Shown here one piece after another: positions 36,929 through 45,816 of a stretch of 64,000 bases of DNA (position 1 is the stretch's first letter; each line of letters starts with the position of its first letter). The position numbers were made by a program, and so were the translations under genes. Source of the DNA: Zoogloea sp021286885 (GTDB lineage: Bacteria; Pseudomonadota; Gammaproteobacteria; Burkholderiales; Rhodocyclaceae). Location of the stretch: assembly GCF_041915215.1 (NCBI RefSeq), contig NZ_JAYSBV010000019.1. One strand, 5' to 3'. The notes under the pieces are model-generated. The model was not told the origin of the DNA, ran no database searches, and was given only the letters and a program-made list of their open reading frames with translations.

Positions 36929-38464
36929 CTATGGGCAGAGCCAGCGCGCGATTTCGAGTGTGAGAAGCGTCACCAGCAGCGCTCCGCAGCCCATCAGCCA
37001 GCGGCGTTGGAGCCGGCTTTCGGCGCTGATCCGGGCCAGCTCGGCGCGGGTTTCGTCCTGGGGATGGGCGCTCAGGGCGGTGTGGGCGAGGCGCGGGAGC
37101 TGGGGCAGGATGGCGGCCCAGGCGGGGGCCTCGTCCTTCAGGTGGCGGGCGAGGGCGCGCCAGCCCATCTGGTCGTTCATCCAGCGTTCCAGGAAGGGCT
37201 TGGCGGTTTTCCACAGATCCAGATCAGGGTCGAGCTGGCGGCCCAGGCCTTCGATGTTGAGCAGGGTTTTCTGCAGCAGCACCAGCTGGGGCTGGACTTC
37301 CATCTCGAAGCGGCGGGCGGTCTGGAACAGGCGCAGCAGGGTCTTGCCGAAGGAGATGTCCTTGAGCGGGCGGTCGAAGATGGGTTCGCACACGGCGCGG
37401 ATCGCCCCTTCGAACTCGTCCACCCGGGTGTGGGCGGGCACCCAACCGGCTTCGATGTGGGCAATCGCCACGCGCCGGTAATCCCGCTGGAAGAAGGCCA
37501 GGAAGTTGGTGGCCAGGTAGTTTTTGTCGGTGTCGTTGAGGGTGCCGATGATGCCGAAGTCGAGGGCGATGTAACGCCCCCGGGTGGGCCCCTCGGTGGC
37601 CACGAAGATGTTGCCCGGGTGCATGTCGGCGTGGAAGAAGCCGTCGCGGAACACCTGGGTGAAGAAGATCTCCACTCCGGCCCGGGACAGGGCTTTCAGG
37701 TCAACGCCGTGGGTCTTGAGGGCTTCGAGCTGGGAGATGGGCACGCCCTTCATGCGCTCCATCACCATCACGTTGGTGGTGCACCAGTCCCAATGCACTT
37801 CGGGCACCACCAGCAGCTCGGAATCCTTGAAATTGCGCCGCAGCTGGGAGCAGTTGGCCGCTTCGCGCATCAGATCCAGCTCGTCGCGCAGGTATTTGGA
37901 GAACTCGGCCACCACTTCCCGGGGCTTGAGCCGGCGTCCTTCGGGCCACAGCTTTTCGAGCAGGGTGGCGGCGGCATCCAGCAGGGCCAGATCGTGGGCG
38001 ATCACCGGGGCAATGCCCGGGCGCAGGATCTTGACCGCCACTTCGGTGCCGTTAGGCAGCTCGGCAAAGTGCACCTGGGCGATGGAGGCCGAGGCTACGG
38101 GGGTACGCTCAAAGCGCACAAACACTTCATCCACCGGCTTGCCGTAGGCTTCTTCGAGTTGGGCGACGGCGATGTCGGAGGGGAAGGGGGGTACCCGATC
38201 CTGGAGCCGGGCCAGTTCTTCGGCGATGTGGGGCGGCAGCAGGTCGCGCCGGGTGGACAACATCTGGCCGAACTTGACGAAGATCGGGCCCAGGGATTCG
38301 AGGGCCATGCGCAGCCGGGCGCCGGAGGGCTCGGAGAATTGCCGGCGTCCGGTGAGGCGGGTCAGCCAGGCCAGCCGGCCGGTCGGCTCGTTGGACAGGA
38401 TCATCTGATCCAGACCGTATTTGAGGCTGACGGATACGATCTTGGCGAGGCGGAAGAGGCGCAC
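36929..38464 (-). CDS. ubiB: ubiquinone biosynthesis protein UbiB
   Basis: 511 residues from a GTG at 38464 (VRLFRLAKIVSVSLKYGLD), matching the normal UbiB N-terminus; a longer in-frame extension is not conserved-looking. The ABC1/ADCK kinase-like features are present: ESLGPIFVKFGQMLSTRRDL (KxGQ motif), the ASIAQVHFA Ala-rich loop, and HADMHPGNIFV with LDFGIIG. It has a C-terminal membrane segment (LMGCGALLVTLLTLEIARWL). It is an atypical kinase/ATPase needed for aerobic ubiquinone synthesis. It is probably co-transcribed with the exported unknown gene upstream. Confidence 0.95.
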   Translation of the reverse strand: MRLFRLAKIVSVSLKYGLDQMILSNEPTGRLAWLTRLTGRRQFSEPSGARLRMALESLGPIFVKFGQMLSTRRDLLPPHIAEELARLQDRVPPFPSDIAVAQLEEAYGKPVDEVFVRFERTPVASASIAQVHFAELPNGTEVAVKILRPGIAPVIAHDLALLDAAATLLEKLWPEGRRLKPREVVAEFSKYLRDELDLMREAANCSQLRRNFKDSELLVVPEVHWDWCTTNVMVMERMKGVPISQLEALKTHGVDLKALSRAGVEIFFTQVFRDGFFHADMHPGNIFVATEGPTRGRYIALDFGIIGTLNDTDKNYLATNFLAFFQRDYRRVAIAHIEAGWVPAHTRVDEFEGAIRAVCEPIFDRPLKDISFGKTLLRLFQTARRFEMEVQPQLVLLQKTLLNIEGLGRQLDPDLDLWKTAKPFLERWMNDQMGWRALARHLKDEAPAWAAILPQLPRLAHTALSAHPQDETRAELARISAESRLQRRWLMGCGALLVTLLTLEIARWLCP

Positions 38465-38534
38465 GGGTGGGGCTCGGGAAAAACGCGGATTGTGCCCGGA
38501 AAGCCCCCGCGCCGCAAAGCATGGGGGGCCTGGT

Positions 38535-39197
38535 TCAGGGACGTCGCCGGGAGGTTTGGGGGGATGCCGCCAGGGTGCTGGTGCTACCGGGTTCGGTGGC
38601 CAGCGCCGGGGCGGCCGGATCAACGCTTTCGAGTAGCCAGCGCTGGGCAAGTTTCAATTCTTTCAGCACGGGCCCATTGCCCGTGCTGCCTAGCCCGGGC
38701 AGGCCCTGTTCGTCGATGCTGAAGGCGGGGATGCGCCATTCCCGCTCGACCACGAACAGAAAGTCGCCATCCAGAATCGCCTTTTGAGCCAGCACATAGC
38801 CGTAATCCCGGCTCCCGAAGCGGCCGCAGAAGGCGGTGCGGGTGGCCGAGTTGAGCCCGTTGCGCTGGGAGGAGGTCATCCCGCCCGGGGCAAAACCCTG
38901 GCAATGGGTGCCCAGGCCGCTGGCAATGTGGCCCAGGTAGGCATCGGGGGTCATCCCGTTGGCCGCAAAGCGCTGGAGCAGGATGCGATCTCGGTAGTCC
39001 CCCGCCACCTGGTCGCGGGGCACGTACTCCTCGTGGCGGATGCCGTTGCCTTCGCGCAACTCCACCAGGCGCCAGCGCTGGAGCTGGGCTTCGGCGGCGG
39101 GCAGGGGCAGGATCCACTGACGGGTGAATTCTTCTGCATGAAGCAGGGGGGCCAGCAAGAGCGCGGCCAGGGCAGTAACCGGGCGAAGGGTGCGCAT
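38535..39197 (-). CDS. exported protein of unknown function, 220 aa
   Basis: It has a signal peptide (MRTLRPVTALAALLLAPLLHA, cut after HAE-type site) and a mature domain with two cysteines (THCQGF and TAFCGRFGSRDYGYV) that could form a disulfide. I do not recognise the family, but the pattern resembles conserved periplasmic proteins of betaproteobacteria. The C-terminal 25 residues are low-complexity (Ser/Thr/Ala/Pro). It lies 70 bases upstream of ubiB on the same strand. Confidence 0.75.
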   Translation of the reverse strand: MRTLRPVTALAALLLAPLLHAEEFTRQWILPLPAAEAQLQRWRLVELREGNGIRHEEYVPRDQVAGDYRDRILLQRFAANGMTPDAYLGHIASGLGTHCQGFAPGGMTSSQRNGLNSATRTAFCGRFGSRDYGYVLAQKAILDGDFLFVVEREWRIPAFSIDEQGLPGLGSTGNGPVLKELKLAQRWLLESVDPAAPALATEPGSTSTLAASPQTSRRRP

Positions 39198-39316
39198 ATG
39201 ACGATTGATAAAACTGTTAAATCATGTCGGCATGAGTGTGCCACGTTCTGCAGGGCACTGCTTCAAATTATTCCGCCCAGCCCCCGGAGTGGGCGCCGTG
39301 GCTGGCCCCGCTTCGA

Positions 39317-39322
39317 TATAAT
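39317..39322 (+). promoter_or_regulatory. candidate -10 box of argS
   Basis: TATAAT lies 29 bases before the argS ATG, a spacing consistent with a short leader. No convincing -35 hexamer is seen upstream. Confidence 0.4.
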
Positions 39323-39350
39323 TGCCGACTTTTAGTTGCTGTCGTTTTCC

Positions 39351-41084
39351 ATGAGCGCCGATCCCAAAAGCCAGCTTGCCTCCCTCCTGCGTCAGGCCCT
39401 GTCCAGTGTGGCCCCCGAACAGGCCGACACTCCCATCAACCTGGAGCGCCCCAAGCAGGCCGGTCACGGTGACTTTGCCAGCAACCTGGCCCTGCAACTG
39501 GCCAAGCCCCTGAAGCGCAATCCCCGGGAGCTGGCCAACCTGCTGCTGGCCGAGCTGCCCGCCTCGCCCCTGGTGGTGAAGGCCGAAGTGGCCGGTGCCG
39601 GCTTCATCAACTTCACCCTCGCCTCCGACGCCAAGAGCGCCGTGGTGCGCGACGTGCTGAACCGCGCCGAGGCCTATGGCCGGGGCGACAAGGCCGGCGT
39701 CAAGGTGCAGGTCGAGTTCGTCTCTGCCAACCCCACCGGCCCGCTCCACGTGGGCCACGGGCGCGGCGCCGCCTACGGTGCCTCCCTGGCCGATGTGCTC
39801 GAATACGCCGGTTTCGACGTGACCCGCGAGTACTACATCAACGACGCGGGCCGGCAGATGGACATCTTGGCCCTCTCCACCTGGCTGCGTTACCTGGCCG
39901 AGTTCGGCATCGAAGTGCCCTTCCCGCCCAACGCCTACCAGGGCGACTACGTGAAGGAAATGGCGCGCCAGATCCGCGAATCCCACGGCGACCGCTTCGC
40001 CAAGGTGAGCGTTGATCAAGTGGTGGCTGGTGCGCCGTCGGTCGAAGAGGACAAGGAAGTGCGCCTCGACGTGCTGATCGCCAACGCCAAGCAACTGCTG
40101 GGCAGCGATTACGCCTGGGTGCATGGCTTTGCCCTCACCGAGCAGCTGGGCGATGGTCGCGAAGACCTGGAAGAATTTGGTGTGGTGTTCGACAAGTGGT
40201 TCTCCGAACGCTCCCTGTTCGATACCGGCTTGGTCGAAAAGGCCGTGGCCGAACTCGAAGCCCGGGGCCACATCTACGTGCAGAACGGCGCCAAGTGGTT
40301 CCGCTCCACCGCCTTCGGCGACGAAAAAGACCGGGTGGTGCAGCGCGACAACGGCTTGTACACCTACTTCGCCTCCGACATCGCCTACCACGCCAACAAG
40401 TACGAGCGCGGCTTTGACCGGATCATCGACATCTGGGGCGCCGACCACCACGGCTACATCCCCCGCGTGAAGAGTGCCCTCCAGGCCCTGGGCCTGCCCC
40501 CCGAGAAGCTGGATGTGGCGCTGGTGCAGTTTGCGGTGCTCTACCGCGACGGCCAGAAGGCCGCCATGTCCACCCGCTCCGGCGAGTTCGTGACCCTGCG
40601 CGAGCTGCGCAAGGAAGTGGGCAACGACGCCTGCCGCTTCTTCTATGTGCTGCGCAAGGCCGACCAGCATCTGGATTTCGACCTGGATCTGGCCAAGAGC
40701 CAGAGCAACGAAAACCCGGTGTATTACATCCAGTACGCCCATGCCCGCCTGTGCTCGGTGCTCAACCAGTGGAACGGGGTTGCCTCCGACCTGCTGGATG
40801 CCGACCTGGGTCGTCTGGAAGGCGAGCGCGAGCTGGCCCTGTGCGCCCGCCTGACCGCCTTCCCGGAAGTGGTGCGCAGCGCCGCCGCTGATTACGCGCC
40901 CCACCAGATCGCCTTCTACCTGAAGGATCTGGCCGGTGATTTCCACAGCTTCTACAACGCTGAACGGATGCTGGTGGATGATGAAGGCCTCAAGCTGGCT
41001 CGCCTGGCCCTGGCCGCTGCCGTGCGTCAGGTGATCCGCAACGGCCTGCGCCTGCTCGGGGTCGCTGCCCCCGAGTCCATGTAA
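39351..41084 (+). CDS. argS: arginyl-tRNA synthetase
   Basis: 577 residues from ATG 39351 (MSADPKSQLASLLRQALSS). The class I signature HVGHGRGAAYG follows SANPTGPL as in ArgRS. The KMSKS region is the degenerate MSTRSGEF, normal for ArgRS. The C-terminal DALR anticodon-binding domain contains YAHARLCSVL and ends VIRNGLRLLGVAAPESM. It charges tRNA-Arg. A SPOR-protein gene follows after 15 bases, as in many betaproteobacteria. Confidence 0.97.
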   Translation: MSADPKSQLASLLRQALSSVAPEQADTPINLERPKQAGHGDFASNLALQLAKPLKRNPRELANLLLAELPASPLVVKAEVAGAGFINFTLASDAKSAVVRDVLNRAEAYGRGDKAGVKVQVEFVSANPTGPLHVGHGRGAAYGASLADVLEYAGFDVTREYYINDAGRQMDILALSTWLRYLAEFGIEVPFPPNAYQGDYVKEMARQIRESHGDRFAKVSVDQVVAGAPSVEEDKEVRLDVLIANAKQLLGSDYAWVHGFALTEQLGDGREDLEEFGVVFDKWFSERSLFDTGLVEKAVAELEARGHIYVQNGAKWFRSTAFGDEKDRVVQRDNGLYTYFASDIAYHANKYERGFDRIIDIWGADHHGYIPRVKSALQALGLPPEKLDVALVQFAVLYRDGQKAAMSTRSGEFVTLRELRKEVGNDACRFFYVLRKADQHLDFDLDLAKSQSNENPVYYIQYAHARLCSVLNQWNGVASDLLDADLGRLEGERELALCARLTAFPEVVRSAAADYAPHQIAFYLKDLAGDFHSFYNAERMLVDDEGLKLARLALAAAVRQVIRNGLRLLGVAAPESM

Positions 41085-41099
41085 GCCGGGAGCCCAGCG

Positions 41100-41888
41100 A
41101 TGAACCGCGATCTCAAGCCCCGCCAGTCTGCCGTCAGTACCCGCTCCGGAAGCCGGGGGAATACCCTGGTGGGCATCTTTGTAGGTCTGATCATCGGCGC
41201 GCTGGTGGCGGCCGGGGTCGCGATGTACTTCACGTCCAATTCCCCCTTCAAGAAGCCCAAGGGCGATGAGCAGAACCCGGCGGTCACGCCGCCGGCCACC
41301 AAGCCCATCCAGCCGGCACCGGCACCGGCGGCCCCCGCCACCCAGGCGCCTGCCAAGCCGGCTGAAGGGGGCACTGGCACCAGCGGCGATCAGCCCATCG
41401 CCCTGCCTGGCAAGCCTGGCGACAAGCCGGTCGAAAAGCCCCGCTACGACTTCTACAACGCCTTGCCCAAGGGGCCGGATTCCCTGCCCGCACCGGCAGA
41501 TCGGCCCACCGAAACCGAGGTGGTGAAGCCCGCCGACAAGAAGCCCAAGGCCGAAACCCCCGAGCAGGCCGCCGAGCGGGCCAAGGCCGAGGCCGCCCTG
41601 TTCGACAAGCCCCAGCCCCAGGAAAAGTTCTATCTCCAGGCCGGGGCCTTCGAGAACCCTGCCGAGGCCGACAACCTGCGTGCCAAGCTGGCCCTGATGG
41701 GCGTGGAGGCTGGCGTGCAGAAGATCGAGTCCGCCGAAAAGGGCACCCTGCACCGGGTGCGGGTGGGCCCCTTCACCAACCCGGATGATCTCAACCGGGT
41801 CAAGCAGCAGCTCCAGGCCGGTGGCGTGAATACTGCGCTGATCCGGATCAGGCCGAAGGAACCTAAACCGGCTTCCCCCGCTCAATAA
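41100..41888 (+). CDS. SPOR domain protein (FtsN/DedD-like)
   Basis: 262 residues: a basic N-terminus, one membrane helix (LVGIFVGLIIGALVAAGVAM, about 21-42), a long Pro/Ala/Lys-rich periplasmic linker, then a SPOR domain (about 175-250) beginning KFYLQAGAFENPAEADNLR and containing VRVGPFTNPDD. The FYNALP element before the linker is typical of betaproteobacterial FtsN-like proteins next to argS. SPOR domains bind denuded glycan strands at the division septum. Confidence 0.92.
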   Translation: MNRDLKPRQSAVSTRSGSRGNTLVGIFVGLIIGALVAAGVAMYFTSNSPFKKPKGDEQNPAVTPPATKPIQPAPAPAAPATQAPAKPAEGGTGTSGDQPIALPGKPGDKPVEKPRYDFYNALPKGPDSLPAPADRPTETEVVKPADKKPKAETPEQAAERAKAEAALFDKPQPQEKFYLQAGAFENPAEADNLRAKLALMGVEAGVQKIESAEKGTLHRVRVGPFTNPDDLNRVKQQLQAGGVNTALIRIRPKEPKPASPAQ

Positions 41889-41973
41889 GACTTTGCCCGA
41901 CCCCGGGCGGCCTCCAGGGGCTGCGCCGGGGTTTCGAATTCTGAATTCTGTAGGTTCTCAAGGAGAGAAACGA

Positions 41974-42612
41974 ATGCAGCGTCGCGATGCCCTCAAACAG
42001 ATCTCTGCCCTGCTGGCCGCCGGCAGCCTCGGCCTGCCCGCCTGGGCCCAGGGGTCGGGCTTCGAGCAGGTCAATCCGCCCCAACCCACCGATGCCAAGG
42101 GCAAGGTGGAGGTGATCGAGTTCTTCCACTACGGCTGCCCCCACTGCCGCGCCTTTGATCCGCTGCTGGAAGGCTGGATCAAGAAGCTGCCCGCCGATGT
42201 GGTGTTCACCCGTGTTCCGGTGACCTGGGGCAACCCCCAGCTGGCCGGTTTTGCGCGCCTCTACCTGACCCTGGATGTGCTGGGCGAGCTGCACCACCTG
42301 CACGGCCAGGTGTTTGCCGCGATTCAGGACGACAAGCAACCCCTCAACACCGAGGCGGGTGCCCAGGAATGGGCCGTCAAGAAGGGTGTTGATAGCAAGA
42401 AGTTCCTTGACGCTTACCGTTCCTTCAGCGTCCAGAGCCGTTTGGCCCGGGTCGAGCAGATCGGCAAGGCCTACAAGATCCAGGGCGTGCCCACCCTGGC
42501 CGTGGATGGCAAGTATTTCACCTCCGCCTCCATCGCTGGCTCCCACGAGAACGCCCTCAAGGTGGCCGATCAGCTGATCAGCCGGGCGCGTCAGGAGCAG
42601 GGCCGCAAGTAA
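41974..42612 (+). CDS. dsbA: thiol:disulfide interchange protein DsbA
   Basis: 212 residues from ATG 41974 with AAGGAGAG just upstream. The thioredoxin-fold active site is CPHC in FFHYGCPHCRAFDP and the cis-Pro loop is QGVPTLAVDG. The leader MQRRDALKQISALLAAG has an RR pair and resembles a weak Tat signal, ending AWA. It oxidises cysteine pairs of exported proteins in the periplasm. It follows the SPOR gene; a G+C hairpin with a T-rich tail lies after it. Confidence 0.95.
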   Translation: MQRRDALKQISALLAAGSLGLPAWAQGSGFEQVNPPQPTDAKGKVEVIEFFHYGCPHCRAFDPLLEGWIKKLPADVVFTRVPVTWGNPQLAGFARLYLTLDVLGELHHLHGQVFAAIQDDKQPLNTEAGAQEWAVKKGVDSKKFLDAYRSFSVQSRLARVEQIGKAYKIQGVPTLAVDGKYFTSASIAGSHENALKVADQLISRARQEQGRK

Positions 42613-42652
42613 GCCCTGGGCTTTGGCCCAGCGTTTCAAGCTTCCCGCGCAG

Positions 42653-42678
42653 CGCCCCCTTTGGGGGCGTTGTCGTTT
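42653..42678 (+). terminator. probable terminator after dsbA
   Basis: CGCCCCC pairs with GGGGGCG around TTT and is followed by a mixed T-rich tail (TTGTCGTTT). It is weaker than the other terminators in this window. Confidence 0.5.
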
Positions 42679-42697
42679 GTGCACAAGGAAAATCATC

Positions 42698-43459
42698 ATG
42701 CGCGTATTCATCACCGGCGCCTCCAGCGGCATCGGCGCCGCTCTGGCCCGCCATTACGCCGCCCAGGGCGCCAGCCTCGGGCTTGTGGCCCGCAGGGCGG
42801 CCCATCTGGAAGCGCTGCTGGCCAGCCTTCCTGGCCCACATGCCCATTACGTGCTGGACGTGGCCGATAGCGCCGCCCTGGCCCAGGCGGCCCAGGATTT
42901 TGTCGCGCGTTTCGGCCTGCCGGATGTGGTGATTGCGAATGCGGGGGTGTCGGTGGGCACCCTCACCGAAGAACAGGACGATCTGGCCGCGTTCGAGCGG
43001 GTGATGCGCACCAACGTGCTCGGCATGGTGGCCACCTTCCAGCCCTTCGTGGCCCCCATGCGCGCCCGGGGCGCAGGGCGGCTGGTGGGTATTGCCTCGG
43101 TGGCGGGCATTCGGGGCCTGCCCGGGGCGGGGGCCTATAGCGCTTCCAAGGCTGCTGCGATTGCTTATCTGGAAAGCCTGCGGGTGGAGCTGCACGGCAC
43201 TGGCGTGAAGGCGGTGACCATTGCGCCGGGCTACATCGAAACCCCGATGACTGCCGTGAACACCTATCCCATGCCCTTCATGCTGCCGGTGGATGAAGCC
43301 GCCCGCCGCTTTGCCCGCGCCATCGAAGCCGGCGTGAGCTACACCGTGATCCCCTGGCAGATGGGCCTGGTGGCCCGTCTGCTACGGGCGCTGCCCAACG
43401 CGGTGTATGACCGCCTGTTTGCCCGGGCCGGGCGCAAGCCGAGGGGGCTGGCGCTGTAG
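42698..43459 (+). CDS. short-chain dehydrogenase/reductase
   Basis: 253 residues from ATG 42698 (MRVFITGASSGIGAALA). Classical SDR features: the TGASSGIG nucleotide motif, NAGVS, a catalytic Ser in IASVAGIRG, and YSASK (Tyr/Lys pair). The substrate is unknown. An AAGGAA ribosome site precedes the ATG. The hydrophobic C-terminal region (MGLVARLLRALPNAVYDRLF) is seen in membrane-associated SDRs of the YdfG/DltE-like group. Confidence 0.9.
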   Translation: MRVFITGASSGIGAALARHYAAQGASLGLVARRAAHLEALLASLPGPHAHYVLDVADSAALAQAAQDFVARFGLPDVVIANAGVSVGTLTEEQDDLAAFERVMRTNVLGMVATFQPFVAPMRARGAGRLVGIASVAGIRGLPGAGAYSASKAAAIAYLESLRVELHGTGVKAVTIAPGYIETPMTAVNTYPMPFMLPVDEAARRFARAIEAGVSYTVIPWQMGLVARLLRALPNAVYDRLFARAGRKPRGLAL

Positions 43460-43505
43460 GCCCTGGGCATCGGGCGTGCGGTTTTATTTAGGCCTCAGGC
43501 GGGAT

Positions 43506-43838
43506 TCAGGAGGGGTACCAGGCGTCTTCCAGGGGTGCTACACGCACGGCGGCGTATTCGGGCTGCTGCTTCAGCCAGGCTTCCACCGCTTGGCGCTCCT
43601 GCTCGGTGACGGAGCCCCGGCCATAGCGGGCCACGTAGCCTTCCGTCACCCAGCCACCGAGGGCCAGATTCTGGGGCTCGATGGCTTCGTCCAGGAGGCG
43701 GCAGATCAGGTCGTCTTGTTGGTCGCTGCTCAGTTCGGCAGCCAGGTCGGCTTCAAAGCGGAAGCCGTATTCCTGAAATTCACCCACGTACAGTTTCTTG
43801 CGGAGGCGGCGGCTGCGGGTTTTTTTGCTGGGGCTCAT
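43506..43838 (-). CDS. yggL: YggL family ribosome-binding protein (DUF469)
   Basis: 110 residues from ATG 43838. It starts MSPSKKTRSRRLRKKLYVGEF, matching the basic N-terminus of YggL, and continues QEYGFRFEADL with an acidic C-terminal half. YggL associates with the 50S subunit in E. coli. An upstream in-frame extension into lipA is rejected. It follows lipA after about 110 bases that contain a very stable hairpin. Confidence 0.9.
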   Translation of the reverse strand: MSPSKKTRSRRLRKKLYVGEFQEYGFRFEADLAAELSSDQQDDLICRLLDEAIEPQNLALGGWVTEGYVARYGRGSVTEQERQAVEAWLKQQPEYAAVRVAPLEDAWYPS

Positions 43839-43885
43839 GAGGATCTCGGATAAAAGGGATAGGGCAGGATGTGCCTGAAACGCCC

Positions 43886-43924
43886 GCGCCCCGGGCCCGC
43901 CGTTGCGGGCGGGTTCCGGGGCGC
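43886..43924 (-). promoter_or_regulatory. very stable hairpin between lipA and yggL
   Basis: GCGCCCCGG (43886-43894) pairs with CCGGGGCGC (43916-43924), with an inner CCCGCC/GGCGGG pairing. No T-run follows in the minus-strand transcript. It may separate lipA and yggL expression or act as a processing or stability element. Confidence 0.55.
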
Positions 43925-43947
43925 AGGTGCTCAGGAAGTGCGGGATG

Positions 43948-44895
43948 TCAGGCGACGCCGGCGCCGTGGGCCTGCATGTCGGCCCAGTAGCTGGAGCGCA
44001 CCATGGGGCCGCAGGCGGCGTTCTTGAAGCCCATCTTGAGGGCTTCGGTTTCGAACATCTTGAAGGTGTCGGGATGCACGTAGCGCAGCACCGGCAGGTG
44101 GCCGCCGGAGGGCTGGAGGTATTGGCCAATGGTGAGCATGTCCACGTTGTGGGCGCGCAGGTCACGCATCACTTCGAGGATTTCCTCGTCGGTCTCGCCC
44201 AGCCCGACCATCAGGCCAGACTTGGTGAGCACTTCCGGCTGGCGGGCCTTGAAGGCCTTGAGCAATTCGAGGGAGTGGGCATAGTCGGCCCCCGGGCGCG
44301 CCTGCTTGTAGAGGCGGGGCACGGTTTCCAGGTTGTGGTTCATCACGTCCGGCGGAGCCTGGTCGAAGATTTCGAGGGCCACATCCAGACGACCCCGGAA
44401 GTCGGGCACCAGCACTTCGATGGTGGTCTTGGGGCTGGCTGCGCGGGTTGCGCTGATGCATTCCACAAAGTGCTGGGCGCCGCCGTCGCGCAGATCGTCC
44501 CGGTCTACGCTGGTGATCACCACGTAGCGCAGGCGCATGGCGCCGATGGTCTTGGCCAGGTTGGTGGGTTCGTCGGCATTCAGGGGCTCGGGACGGCCAT
44601 GGCCCACGTCGCAGAACGGACAGCGCCGGGTGCAGATGTCACCCATGATCATGAAGGTAGCCGTGCCCTTGCCAAAGCATTCGTGGATGTTGGGGCAGGA
44701 GGCTTCCTCGCAGACGGTGTGCAGCTTGTGCTCCCGCAAGGTTTCTTTGATCTCGTTGAAGCGTTCGGCTTCCTGACCGGCACCCAGCTTGATGCGGATC
44801 CACTCGGGCTTTTTGAGCCGTTCGGCGGGCACGATCTTGATGGGGATACGGGCAGTCTTGTCTGCGCCGCGTTGCTTGCGGGCGTTGGCGTCCAT
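43948..44895 (-). CDS. lipA: lipoyl synthase
   Basis: 315 residues. The auxiliary cluster motif CEEASCPNIHEC and the radical-SAM motif CTRRCPFCDV are both present, with the conserved C-terminal RSSY (MVRSSYWAD). It inserts two sulfurs into protein-bound octanoate to make lipoate, needed for pyruvate and 2-oxoglutarate dehydrogenases and glycine cleavage. It is 14 bases downstream of lipB, in the standard order dacA-ybeD-lipB-lipA. Confidence 0.97.
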   Translation of the reverse strand: MDANARKQRGADKTARIPIKIVPAERLKKPEWIRIKLGAGQEAERFNEIKETLREHKLHTVCEEASCPNIHECFGKGTATFMIMGDICTRRCPFCDVGHGRPEPLNADEPTNLAKTIGAMRLRYVVITSVDRDDLRDGGAQHFVECISATRAASPKTTIEVLVPDFRGRLDVALEIFDQAPPDVMNHNLETVPRLYKQARPGADYAHSLELLKAFKARQPEVLTKSGLMVGLGETDEEILEVMRDLRAHNVDMLTIGQYLQPSGGHLPVLRYVHPDTFKMFETEALKMGFKNAACGPMVRSSYWADMQAHGAGVA

Positions 44896-44909
44896 GGGCG
44901 AATGAGTCC

Positions 44910-45527
44910 TTAGGCGGTGGGTGGGACTTCGGGAAAGTGGCGCTGGAGATGGCCGAGGAGTCGTTGTGCAACCACCTCGGGAGCATCGGTCACGCCGAAG
45001 TCTTTGAGTTGTATTGTTCTGAGCCCACTATAGCCGCAGGGATTGATCCAGGTAAACGGGGTCAAATCCATGTCGACATTGAGGGAAAGGCCGTGATAGC
45101 TGCGCCCGTTGCGCACCCGCAGGCCCAGGGCGGCGATCTTGGCGCCGTCGATATAGACCCCCGGTGCGCCGTCCTGGCGCTCGGCCTTGAGGCCGTAGTC
45201 GGCGATGCAGTCGATGAGGGACTGCTCCATCAGGTTCACCATCTCGCGCACCTTCAGGTGGCGGCGGTGCAGATCGAGGAGCAGATAAACCACCACCTGG
45301 CCGGGGCCGTGGTAGGTGATCTGGCCGCCCCGGTCGATCTGGACCAGGGGAATCTCGGTCTGATGCAGCAGGTGCTCGGGCTTGCCGGCCTGCCCCAGGG
45401 TGTAGACCGGCGGGTGCTCCACGACCCAGATTTCGTCTTCCATGCTGGCGTCGCGCAGGGTGGTGAACTCCTGCATCGCACGCCAGGTGGGTTCGTAGGG
45501 CACCCGGCCCAGCGCGCGGATGATCAC
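44910..45527 (-). CDS. lipB: octanoyl-[ACP]:protein N-octanoyltransferase
   Basis: 205 residues from a GTG at 45527 that overlaps the ybeD stop by 4 bases (GTGA). Motifs are RGGQITYHGPGQVV, the active-site Lys in DGAKIAALGLRVRNG, and the acyl-accepting Cys in INPCGYSG. It transfers octanoate from acyl carrier protein to lipoyl domains, the step before LipA. Confidence 0.96.
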   Translation of the reverse strand: MIIRALGRVPYEPTWRAMQEFTTLRDASMEDEIWVVEHPPVYTLGQAGKPEHLLHQTEIPLVQIDRGGQITYHGPGQVVVYLLLDLHRRHLKVREMVNLMEQSLIDCIADYGLKAERQDGAPGVYIDGAKIAALGLRVRNGRSYHGLSLNVDMDLTPFTWINPCGYSGLRTIQLKDFGVTDAPEVVAQRLLGHLQRHFPEVPPTA

Positions 45528-45799
45528 AGCACGACCTTTACCATCGGGTGGGCGGTGAGGGCCATGTAGAGCCCATCCAGCTGCGCCTTGGAGGTGGCGT
45601 TCAGGGTGCAGGTGATGGCCAGGTAATTGCCCTTGCTGGAGGGACGCATCTCGGTGCGGGCCGGATCAAAGTCGGGCGCGTGTTCGAGCACGACGGCGAT
45701 CACCGCCTGGGCAAAGCCTTCCACCCGGGCGCCCATGATCTTGATCGGGAACTCGCAGGGGAATTCGAGGAGGGTGGTACGGTCTTCGGGTTTATTCAT
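45524..45799 (-). CDS. ybeD: DUF493 family protein (YbeD)
   Basis: 91 residues from ATG 45799 (MNKPEDRTTLLEFPCEFPIK). It is a small ferredoxin-like, ACT-like fold family conserved between dacA and lipB in proteobacteria. The function is not established. It starts 17 bases after dacA and is coupled to lipB by overlap. Confidence 0.92.
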   Translation of the reverse strand: MNKPEDRTTLLEFPCEFPIKIMGARVEGFAQAVIAVVLEHAPDFDPARTEMRPSSKGNYLAITCTLNATSKAQLDGLYMALTAHPMVKVVL

Positions 45800-45816
45800 G
45801 GTGCAGACTCCCGGGA

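Noticed and set aside
34722..37481. 919-codon plus-strand frame opposite the arginase-aminotransferase fusion and ubiB
   Set aside because: Crosses two clearly identified minus-strand genes, has Gly/Gln/Val-rich antisense composition and no motifs.
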